A stretch of DNA of 6,582 nt from JADKCL01 sp046050405 (lineage in GTDB: Bacteria; Bacteroidota; Bacteroidia; J057; JADKCL01). The DNA lies in the NCBI GenBank assembly GCA_046050405.1, contig JBJOPY010000259.1, positions 1 to 6,582 on the forward strand. The letters run 5' to 3'. Shown one piece after another: positions 1-5,454 of this stretch (position 1 is the stretch's first letter; every line of letters starts with the position of its first letter). A model generated the notes under the pieces. The model was not told where the DNA came from. It did not search any database and saw only the letters and a program-made list of their open reading frames with translations. Both the position numbers and the translations under genes were made by a program.

Positions 1-255
1 AAGCAACCCTCGACTTCTTCGGAAGGCTCCGAGATTATGCGGACGAACTCCGCACATTGCTCACCCTCAATTTTCAAATTGTAACCCCAAAAGTCTCGGA
101 AACCCGAAGGTAAGGGCTATAAGTGAATTGATCGCGTCTTGTATGAAATCAATAATCTCACGCTTTGATCCCATATATTTTAGTAAATGTGGTACCTTCA
201 AGCCAAGTTGTGCCTCCGATACAATTGGAACCTCTGTTTTCTGCCCTTTAGCCAT
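1..255 (-). pseudogene. Broken D12-class adenine DNA methyltransferase remnant, runs off the window
   Basis: The readable N-terminus (starting at 255) contains LLKYMGSKREIIDFI at about residues 24-38. This resembles the opening motif of D12-class N6-adenine DNA methyltransferases, in which a K-Y-x-G-(S/G)-K segment contributes to S-adenosylmethionine binding. A well-placed AGGTGA ribosome-binding site lies 6 bases before the ATG, so this is a genuine former start. The expected next block (D-x-F-x-G-T-G type) is absent, and the frame ends in TGA at 67-69 after 62 codons, whereas family members usually exceed 250 residues. A second frame is open from 116 to base 1 and reads protein-like (GFRDFWGYNLKIEGEQCAEF). 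This suggests a frameshift or, more likely, an out-of-frame internal deletion near 110-130. The region is AT-richer than the rest of the window, consistent with an acquired restriction-modification or phage gene in decay. The family call is moderate, resting on one motif. An overlap of two separate genes is not excluded because the window ends here. Confidence 0.5.
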
Positions 256-460
256 ATTGACTCACCTAGACTCAATTTTTCCTCAAAAACTTAACCTTCA
301 AAACTGCACGGCAACCACCAAAGATGGATTGTGCAGAACTGGATCGTGCAAGTAACGATTAAATCAGTACTTGAACAAATTTACTTGTCTTGCTGTTATT
401 CTTCAAGTCATGTCCACTATAATAGACACTGGAGACCTTAGATGCTCTGACTATACTTTT

Positions 461-511
461 GGATTGGTTGAAGCGAGCCTCCCCCAAAAAAACGCGAACA
501 CCAACCAATCC
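461..511. repeat. Perfect 10-base inverted repeat
   Basis: GGATTGGTTG at 461-470 is exactly complemented by CAACCAATCC at 502-511, with a 31-base spacer. It sits where base composition changes from AT-rich to GC-rich and overlaps the candidate terminator at 486-513. It could be a large RNA hairpin, a recombination scar or an operator. No target-site duplication or transposase accompanies it, so I do not call it an insertion-sequence end. Confidence 0.5.
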
Positions 512-513
512 GC
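486..513 (-). terminator. Candidate rho-independent terminator of the four-gene operon
   Basis: On the minus strand, 11 bases after the epimerase stop, GCGGAT (513-508) can pair with GTTCGC (499-494) as a six-pair stem with two G-U pairs and an eight-base loop. It is followed by one G and seven consecutive T residues (492-486). Position and T-run suit an intrinsic terminator, but the stem is weak and it competes with the longer 10-base inverted repeat around it. Confidence 0.4.
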
Positions 514-524
514 AATCACCCCCC

Positions 525-1259
525 CTATCGCAGCCGCACAATGTCCGATTCGGAGAAAATCGGCCCGACCTTCATCTCCAGCCCCGGGGCTCCATACAGG
601 GCTGGCGGAACCGCGAGATCCCCCAGAAACACCTCCCCCACCATCGCCCGGCAAACCTCCTTCAGAATTCCAGCCTTCGGGAGGGCCAGTGCCAGGGTGG
701 CACTGGCACGCATGCAAGGGTGCTGCGGCTGTCCCGTTTCCGCATCCAGCCCAGCCGGCAGTTCCAGTGACAGAACCGGGGTCAATTGCCGATTGGCCCA
801 ATCGATCAGGTCGGAAATCCGCCCGATGGGATCACCCTGCCCATGCAAACCCATCAAGCCATCCAAGATCAGGTTTCCGCCCACTGCGGGGGGCTCCACG
901 ATGATCACTCCCTGTCGCTGGAGGCGCTGGAGCTGTGTGCCGACGATGCCCGCGTATTCCTCTATTTCATGGGACAAGACCAGCCGAACGGTGGCCCCCC
1001 ACTGGTGCAGGCGGCGCGCTGCGGCCATGGCGCCCCCACCTTTCCCGGAATTGCCCGCCAGCACCACGACCGCCTTGCCGTCCGCACGTCCCTTCAGGAA
1101 GAGCAGCCGCCCCAGATGCGCCAGGTGCCGACCCGCCAATTCCATCACTTGCAAGGCATCGAGACCATACTCGGCCGCCATCAGCCGTTCCACCTCCTGC
1201 ATTTGCCGGGCAGAAATCGCAGGCACATTGACCAGTGGTCTGGGAAGTTCACGCAGCAT
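525..1259 (-). CDS. Stand-alone NAD(P)H-hydrate epimerase (YjeF N-terminal domain) family protein
   Basis: The 244-residue protein matches the YjeF_N / NAD(P)HX epimerase fold. This family interconverts the R and S forms of hydrated NADH and NADPH so that a separate dehydratase can repair them, normally in the cytoplasm. Visible blocks are an N-terminal helix (ISARQMQEVERLMAAEYGL, about 15-33), LQVMELAG (36-43), the glycine-rich loop LAGNSGKGGGAMAAARRL (67-84), ILDGLMG (131-137) and LELPAGLDAETG (165-176). There is no C-terminal ADP-dependent dehydratase (kinase-like) domain, so this is the single-domain form. The usual G-N-N-G-G-D-G loop is altered: the second Asn is Ser71 and the Asp position is Gly74. 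The usual D-(I/L)-P-S-G motif reads E166-L-P-A-G. Similar glycine-only loops occur in a stand-alone YjeF_N branch, as I recall, so activity is plausible but the exact substrate is unsure. The ATG at 1259 follows AAGG by about nine bases. It is last in the operon, 53 bases after the glycosyltransferase. Confidence 0.75.
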   Translation of the reverse strand: MLRELPRPLVNVPAISARQMQEVERLMAAEYGLDALQVMELAGRHLAHLGRLLFLKGRADGKAVVVLAGNSGKGGGAMAAARRLHQWGATVRLVLSHEIEEYAGIVGTQLQRLQRQGVIIVEPPAVGGNLILDGLMGLHGQGDPIGRISDLIDWANRQLTPVLSLELPAGLDAETGQPQHPCMRASATLALALPKAGILKEVCRAMVGEVFLGDLAVPPALYGAPGLEMKVGPIFSESDIVRLR

Positions 1260-1312
1260 AGCGATCGCCTTCGTTGAGATTGAACATTTTCCAAGAATGA
1301 GTCCTCACACCA

Positions 1313-2719
1313 TCATTTCCCCCTCCCCTCGATCATCACCAACACCGTGTAAATCAAGATCTTGACATCCAGGAACAAGGAAATGTTCTCAATGTACAGG
1401 ATGTCATAGGTCATGCGCTCGATCATCTCCTCCACAGTGGACGCATACCCATATTTCACCTGCCCCCAGGACGTGATGCCCGGGCGGACACGGTGCAAAT
1501 GCCGATAATGCGGGGCGACCTTCACGATTTGGTCAATGTAAAATTGGCGTTCAGGCCGCGGGCCGATGATGCTCATTTCCCCCTTGAGGACATTCAAGAA
1601 CTGTGGGAATTCGTCCAGCCGGGTCTTGCGCATGAATCTGCCGGAGCGGGTGATCCGGGGGTCATTTTCCGTGCTCAATGCCGGCCCGGTGGACTCGGCA
1701 TCGGTACGCATGGTGCGGAACTTGATGATCCTGAACGGCACCCCTCCCTTTCCGATCCGCTCCTGCAAATAAAACACCGGCCCTGCGGAGTCCAGCCGGA
1801 TGATGATGGCCAAGGCCAGAAAGATCGGGGAAAGCAGGACCAGGGCAAGGATGGAAAAGGCAATGTCAAATGCCCGCTTGAAAAACGCCTCGGCATTGGA
1901 GAGCAAGCGCGGATTGATCTCAATCAACGGAGAACCCAGCAAATGGGTGCTCCGGACGCGTCCCAACAAAAGGTCATGGATGCCGGGGACGATCTTGATC
2001 CGGGCATCCGTGGACTCCAGCAAGTCCACCACTTCCAGGATTTTCTCCCGGTCCTCCTTGTCCAGTGCGATGACCACCTCCTCGATCTTGCGGTTCTGCA
2101 CCACCTCCGTGATCCGGCCCGTATCCCCGAAGTGCTTCAATTTCCCGAGGAAGAGGTTTTCCGTCATCCCCGGCAGATGCAGGAAGCCCTGAAACGAGAA
2201 CCCCAAGGATCGCTTCTGTGCCTCCAGCTCGCTCCAGAGCTTGTACGCAGCGGATCCGCAACCAATGATCAGGGTCCTGAATCCGATCTTACGCTGTCGC
2301 AACCGCTGGTTCGTTCCCGTCGAAATCAGGAAATGAATGCAGGAGACCGTTAAATACTGAAAGAGGTAGTAGATAAAATAGAAGCGCCATGAGGTATGGA
2401 GTGGTTTCGGGTCATCCAGGAAGATCATGAAGAACAGGATCAACCCGCCGATGCAGGTGGCCTGGAATACCTGGACCAATTCACGCAACCGGGACTTGCG
2501 GTAGGGATCCGTGTACAAGCCGGCGATGCCATACAGGGCCACCCAGTAGATGGCGATGATGGCCGCATTTCGCAATTGGAGCAGGGCTTTCTGATCGACG
2601 TATGAAAATGTCTCGGACTCGAATACCCACCTCCGCAGGAGGAAGAACAGGATCCATGCGCCGAAGGAGGCCAGAAGATCCAAGGAGAAATACAGCAGTG
2701 CTTTCCGTGTGCGGTTCAT
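1313..2719 (-). CDS. Polyprenyl-phosphate sugar-1-phosphate transferase (exopolysaccharide-initiating, WbaP/WcaJ type)
   Basis: This 468-residue membrane enzyme is expected to transfer a sugar-1-phosphate from a UDP-sugar to undecaprenyl phosphate, the first committed step of exopolysaccharide, capsule or O-antigen synthesis on the cytoplasmic face of the inner membrane. The N-terminal part has four hydrophobic segments (about 8-29, 51-70, 86-102, 112-133). A soluble Rossmann-like region follows (RTLIIGCGSAAYKLWSEL, 148-165). After the hydrophobic stretch at 286-307 comes the catalytic bacterial sugar-transferase domain: KRAFDI (281-286), KFRTM (333-337), TRLDEFPQFLNVLKG (366-380) with the Asp369-Glu370 dyad, GEMSIIGPRPE (380-390), RPGITSWGQV (412-421) and YDILYIEN (438-445). 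Length and order fit a complete large-form enzyme, and all expected catalytic residues are present. The sugar specificity (glucose, galactose or other) cannot be read from sequence. The start lies 5 bases after the lipoprotein stop, implying coupled translation. Confidence 0.92.
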   Translation of the reverse strand: MNRTRKALLYFSLDLLASFGAWILFFLLRRWVFESETFSYVDQKALLQLRNAAIIAIYWVALYGIAGLYTDPYRKSRLRELVQVFQATCIGGLILFFMIFLDDPKPLHTSWRFYFIYYLFQYLTVSCIHFLISTGTNQRLRQRKIGFRTLIIGCGSAAYKLWSELEAQKRSLGFSFQGFLHLPGMTENLFLGKLKHFGDTGRITEVVQNRKIEEVVIALDKEDREKILEVVDLLESTDARIKIVPGIHDLLLGRVRSTHLLGSPLIEINPRLLSNAEAFFKRAFDIAFSILALVLLSPIFLALAIIIRLDSAGPVFYLQERIGKGGVPFRIIKFRTMRTDAESTGPALSTENDPRITRSGRFMRKTRLDEFPQFLNVLKGEMSIIGPRPERQFYIDQIVKVAPHYRHLHRVRPGITSWGQVKYGYASTVEEMIERMTYDILYIENISLFLDVKILIYTVLVMIEGRGK

Positions 2720-2724
2720 CTAGG

Positions 2725-3633
2725 TCAAGGCTCTCTGATCAGGCGGATCTCATCGAATCGAATGTAGCCGGGTGCATCCTTGGCATCCGCCTGCAACCAA
2801 AGCCAGAAATCCGTGTCCGGCCCATTTGCATTGAGGATCGCCCGGATCTCACCGATCATGTGCACATAGACTGTGTTCCAGTCCGCACTGGGATCCACCG
2901 TCAGGATGGGCCTGGCATTGGGGCTGGAAGTGGAGCCGTAGATCAGGCCGATGGTGAACGGAATGGTACCCTTGTAGGTCACCTCCGCATAGGTATTGCT
3001 GGAGGCAAGGGTACGCCAAGGTGTCACATTGACCACCTCAAAGAAGCGGTTGCCGGGGCCGAACTCCACCAGGCCGGAGCCTGTGCCCCGGTAGGCCTCG
3101 TCTGTGCGAACCTTGAAGAAGGTGCTGTCCCCGGAGCGGCCGGAAGCGAATCCAGTGAAATCCACGCCTCCGCCCTCGAAGCCGACCGACACCGGCAGAT
3201 CGTAACGGCTGGGATCCACATAGTGGAACACAGGGTTCAAGACCAGGGTGTCCCCCACGGTCGCCTGCCAGTCAAAGGTGATCCGATCCCAAAACGGATA
3301 GGGCAGCTGAAAGCTGGACTGCCCGCTTTCATAGATGCCGCCTTCCAGGAAAAAGTCGCTTCTCGACAATTCCAGGATCGGTATGACCTTCGAACCGGTC
3401 TGACCGATGGATTCCAGTGGGTAGCATCCCTGGAGGAAGCCTCCATGGTACAGCCAAATGTTGCGAATCCCGGTATCGCTTCTGAAGGTGGTATCGCCCG
3501 GGGCACTTGTCATCGGATGCTGAAAGGAGATGTAGGCCGGCAATTCCTCGGCTGGGTTGATCCATTCACAGGCACTCGACAGCCCGGAAAGCAAGCCCAC
3601 CGACAGCCAACCCATTCGCCTTAGAGGATGCAT
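2725..3633 (-). CDS. Conserved-type lipoprotein of unknown function, possible beta-sandwich
   Basis: The 302-residue protein starts with a lipoprotein signal: basic n-region HPLRR, hydrophobic MGWLSVGLLSGL, then S-S-A-C with Cys22 as the likely lipidated residue. After Cys22 only one acidic residue follows directly, so the acidic surface-export tag common in Bacteroidota is not evident. The rest is rich in beta-prone, aromatic and Gly/Asp/Ser residues with no catalytic motif I can name. The final third ends in WLWLQADAKDAPGYIRFDEIRLI-like strands (about 277-299), reminiscent of the last strand of jelly-roll carbohydrate-binding or discoidin-like domains. That is a resemblance only. The first ATG overlaps the upstream dehydrogenase by 13 bases. 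A second ATG at codon 7 (base 3615) sits 5 bases after the dehydrogenase stop and is preceded by AAGG. I prefer the first because it supplies the two arginines of the signal peptide. Its position suggests a role in the same glycan pathway. Confidence 0.75.
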   Translation of the reverse strand: MHPLRRMGWLSVGLLSGLSSACEWINPAEELPAYISFQHPMTSAPGDTTFRSDTGIRNIWLYHGGFLQGCYPLESIGQTGSKVIPILELSRSDFFLEGGIYESGQSSFQLPYPFWDRITFDWQATVGDTLVLNPVFHYVDPSRYDLPVSVGFEGGGVDFTGFASGRSGDSTFFKVRTDEAYRGTGSGLVEFGPGNRFFEVVNVTPWRTLASSNTYAEVTYKGTIPFTIGLIYGSTSSPNARPILTVDPSADWNTVYVHMIGEIRAILNANGPDTDFWLWLQADAKDAPGYIRFDEIRLIREP

Positions 3634-4601
3634 AGATGGTTGATTTTCTCCATGATCATCAGGGCCGTATCGAGTGCGGCCGTAGCCTGCTCCAAGGTCA
3701 CCGGAGGCTCCGTGTCATTGTTGATTGCCCTTGCGAACTCCTCAAATTCGACCTTGATGGAGTTCACAGGTGTCACCTTCGGACTCTCGAAGGTCAAGGT
3801 CTTGGTGGTGTCTCCAGACTTGAACTCGACCTTGGTTTTGTGGGGGTCGGGCGTGCTGTCATTTTCGTTCATGTGAATCACCTCGCAGGTCTTGTTCAGG
3901 AAGTCCACCGAGAGATACATCTTCTTCTGGAAGAGACGCATCTTCCGCATGTTCCGGAAGGAGATGCGGCTTGCAGTCAAGTTGGCAGTGGCGCCATTGT
4001 CAAATTCAATGCGGGCATTGGCGATGTCTGGGGTTTCACTGATGACCGATACCCCGCTCGCACTGATTTTCTTGACGCCTGCGCCCACGAGGAAAAGGAT
4101 GATGTCGATGTCGTGAATCATCTGGCCCAGCACCACCGAGGTCTCCGTTCCACGGGGATTCCACTGCGACAGCCGGTGCGACTCGATGAACAAAGGACGC
4201 AGATCTTGGTCCTTGACCGCAAGAAACGCGGGATTGAACCGCTCCACATGGCCGACCATCGCCTTCACATTGGCCTCTCGCGCCAGCCTCTGCAATGCAT
4301 TGGCCTCCGCGACGGTTTGAGAGATCGGTTTCTCGATGAAAACGTGCTTCGTACGTTTCAGTGCTGCCTTGGCACACTCGAAGTGGGCAGCAGTGGTCGT
4401 CACGATGTCCAGGGCATCACAGGCTTCGATCAAGGAATTCATATCGTCCCATGCCTTGGCTCCGAATTCCTCGGCGACTGCGGCTGCCCGATCCGCATCC
4501 ACGTCATAGATCCCCACCACCTCGTATTCCGGGATTTCCTTCAACAACCGAAGGTGGATGCTTCCGAGGTGACCGACGCCGATGATGCCTATTTTAATCA
4601 T
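3621..4601 (-). CDS. Gfo/Idh/MocA family NAD(P)-dependent sugar oxidoreductase
   Basis: This 326-residue cytoplasmic dehydrogenase has an N-terminal Rossmann fold with the dinucleotide loop GIIGVGHLGSIH (5-16) and Asp33 at the end of the second strand. It has the family EKPIS motif (90-94, with Lys91 expected near the active site), VGHVERFNPA (116-125), and QMIHDIDIILFLVG (160-173) containing His163 and Asp166. The C-terminal alpha/beta domain is complete. The V-G-H-x-E-R-F-N-P-A signature is one I associate with the branch that oxidises UDP-N-acetylated sugars, for example WlbA and the UDP-GlcNAc 3-dehydrogenase GnnA. Within this family substrate prediction is unreliable, so the sugar is inference. 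It is first in the operon, preceded by a Bacteroidota-like -7 element, with GGGG about 6 bases before the ATG. Its product could be a modified nucleotide sugar for the glycan begun by the sugar transferase two genes downstream. Confidence 0.9.
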   Translation of the reverse strand: MIKIGIIGVGHLGSIHLRLLKEIPEYEVVGIYDVDADRAAAVAEEFGAKAWDDMNSLIEACDALDIVTTTAAHFECAKAALKRTKHVFIEKPISQTVAEANALQRLAREANVKAMVGHVERFNPAFLAVKDQDLRPLFIESHRLSQWNPRGTETSVVLGQMIHDIDIILFLVGAGVKKISASGVSVISETPDIANARIEFDNGATANLTASRISFRNMRKMRLFQKKMYLSVDFLNKTCEVIHMNENDSTPDPHKTKVEFKSGDTTKTLTFESPKVTPVNSIKVEFEEFARAINNDTEPPVTLEQATAALDTALMIMEKINHLCIL

Positions 4602-4624
4602 AACTACCCCATTCTAAGTTCATG

Positions 4625-4632
4625 CAAATTTA
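4625..4632 (-). promoter_or_regulatory. Candidate Bacteroidota -7 promoter element for the four-gene operon
   Basis: The minus strand reads TAAATTTG (4632-4625), an exact match to the Bacteroidota consensus TAnnTTTG. Transcription would begin near 4617-4620, giving a leader of about 16-19 bases before the dehydrogenase ATG at 4601. No convincing TTTG or TTG was found at the expected -33 spacing, so the call rests on the -7 box and its position. Confidence 0.45.
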
Positions 4633-4729
4633 CCACATCCGTCATGATTTGGGAACCTGCTTCCCCCCGATCCTGCATCCAGTCCCGCTGGAAAGCGGAC
4701 AAGCGAGCAAATCTTGCTAAATTGCAGGG

Positions 4730-5404
4730 ATGATCGACAGCTATAAGCACAAGGGGCTTCGGGAGAAGTTAATCCGAGACATGATGGGAAAAGGCCTCCA
4801 GGATGAGGCGGTACTGGCTGCCATGCGGAAGGTTCCCCGCCATGCCTTCGTGGAGAGTGCCTTCACGGAAGCGGCGTATGAAGACCGCCCCCTTCCCATC
4901 GGTGAAGGGCAGACCATCAGCCAGCCGCTGACGGTGGGTTTGCAGTCCAGCATGCTGGATGTGAGGCCAGGGATGAAGGTGCTGGAAATCGGTACAGGTT
5001 CCGGATACCAGTCTGCCGTGCTCTGCGAGATGGGAGCGAAGGTGTTCAGCGTGGAACGGATCCGTGTCCACCAGCAGAAGGCAAGCGCAGTGCTGGAGGA
5101 GCTGGGATACCAAATCCGCCTGAAATGGGGGGATGGTTCCCAGGGCTGGGCGCAATATGCCCCCTATGACCGAATCTTGGTGACTGCTGCCAGTCCTGCG
5201 GTACCAGAGGCATTGAAGAAGCAACTGGCCATCGGCGGCAAGCTCATCATCCCCGTAGGAGAGATGGACCAGCAACAGATGTACATCGTGACCCGGAAAT
5301 CGGATACGGAGTGGGAAATCGCCAAAAACGGGCACTACCAGTTCGTCCCCCTGCTGGGCAAGGAGGGCTGGAGCGAGGAGAAGAGGGCGGGGAAGGACGG
5401 ATGA
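4730..5404 (+). CDS. pcm: Protein-L-isoaspartate O-methyltransferase
   Basis: The 224-residue enzyme methylates the abnormal isoaspartyl carboxyl group in aged proteins using S-adenosylmethionine, starting their repair in the cytoplasm. The family landmarks are all present and in order: VLAAMRKVPRHAFV (28-41), the signature loop GQTISQP (60-66) with Ser64, the SAM-binding stretch VLEIGTGSGYQSAVL (84-98), FSVER (106-110) with the ribose-binding acidic residue, GDG (134-136), VTAA (151-154), GGKLIIPVG (169-177) and the C-terminal FVPLLGKEGW (205-214). The length is standard. The ATG is preceded directly by GCAGGG, too close for a typical Shine-Dalgarno, so initiation may depend little on it, as is usual in Bacteroidota. 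It is divergent from the dehydrogenase (128-base gap) and convergent with fabI (50-base gap), so it is probably monocistronic. Confidence 0.96.
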   Translation: MIDSYKHKGLREKLIRDMMGKGLQDEAVLAAMRKVPRHAFVESAFTEAAYEDRPLPIGEGQTISQPLTVGLQSSMLDVRPGMKVLEIGTGSGYQSAVLCEMGAKVFSVERIRVHQQKASAVLEELGYQIRLKWGDGSQGWAQYAPYDRILVTAASPAVPEALKKQLAIGGKLIIPVGEMDQQQMYIVTRKSDTEWEIAKNGHYQFVPLLGKEGWSEEKRAGKDG

Positions 5405-5407
5405 AAT

Positions 5408-5428
5408 GATCCCCGGCGCAGCCGGATC
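5408..5428. terminator. GC-rich hairpin between convergent pcm and fabI, possible bidirectional terminator
   Basis: CCGGC (5413-5417) and GCCGG (5421-5425) form a perfect five-pair stem around a GCA loop. It can be extended by GAT/ATC (5408-5410 with 5426-5428) across a two-base bulge. It begins four bases after the pcm stop. Neither side has a T-run, so it is not a textbook intrinsic terminator, but hairpins in this convergent position often end or protect transcripts. Two GGATCC copies nearby (5424-5429, 5444-5449) add an alternative pairing. Confidence 0.35.
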
Positions 5429-5454
5429 CCCGCCCCCTTGCAAGGATCCATCCC

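Larger units (their letters stand above)
256..524. other. AT-rich intergenic stretch with no supportable gene
   Basis: This stretch separates the methyltransferase remnant from the epimerase gene. Short open frames exist on both strands, but none has a recognisable protein, ribosome-binding site or family motif. No tRNA cloverleaf or ribosomal RNA sequence was seen by eye. GC is about 39% over 121-480, clearly below the operon to the right. It contains a pair of near-identical 10-mers (GGATTGTGCA at 326-335, GGATCGTGCA at 341-350) upstream of the methyltransferase start, and a 10-base inverted repeat at its right end. It may be debris of a lost mobile or restriction-modification segment, which is an inference from composition. 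Confidence 0.5.

Noticed and set aside
256..460. Possible tRNA or attachment site in the gene-free left region
   Set aside because: No cloverleaf arms, CCA end or conserved tRNA T-loop sequence could be found on either strand, and no direct-repeat pair of attachment-site length is present.
359..541. A 60-codon minus-strand frame following the epimerase stop
   Set aside because: It overlaps the end of the epimerase and both repeat structures, has no ribosome-binding site and matches nothing I recognise.
541..1365. A 274-codon plus-strand open frame antisense to the epimerase gene
   Set aside because: It is Pro/Ser/Arg-rich low-complexity sequence with no family motif, and the opposite strand encodes a recognisable YjeF_N protein. 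It is a GC-driven shadow.
2602..3624. A 340-codon plus-strand open frame antisense to the lipoprotein
   Set aside because: Its composition is featureless with no signal or motif. The minus-strand frame has a signal peptide and operon spacing, so this is a shadow.
4602..4616. A two-codon ATG-GGG-TAG mini-frame just before the dehydrogenase start, as a possible leader or attenuator
   Set aside because: Such a short frame is expected by chance and no attenuator hairpins accompany it.
3636..4733. A 365-codon plus-strand open frame, longer than the dehydrogenase gene it opposes
   Set aside because: The dehydrogenase on the other strand has clear family motifs from end to end. The long antisense frame reads as His/Leu/Val-rich noise and even crosses the intergenic region.
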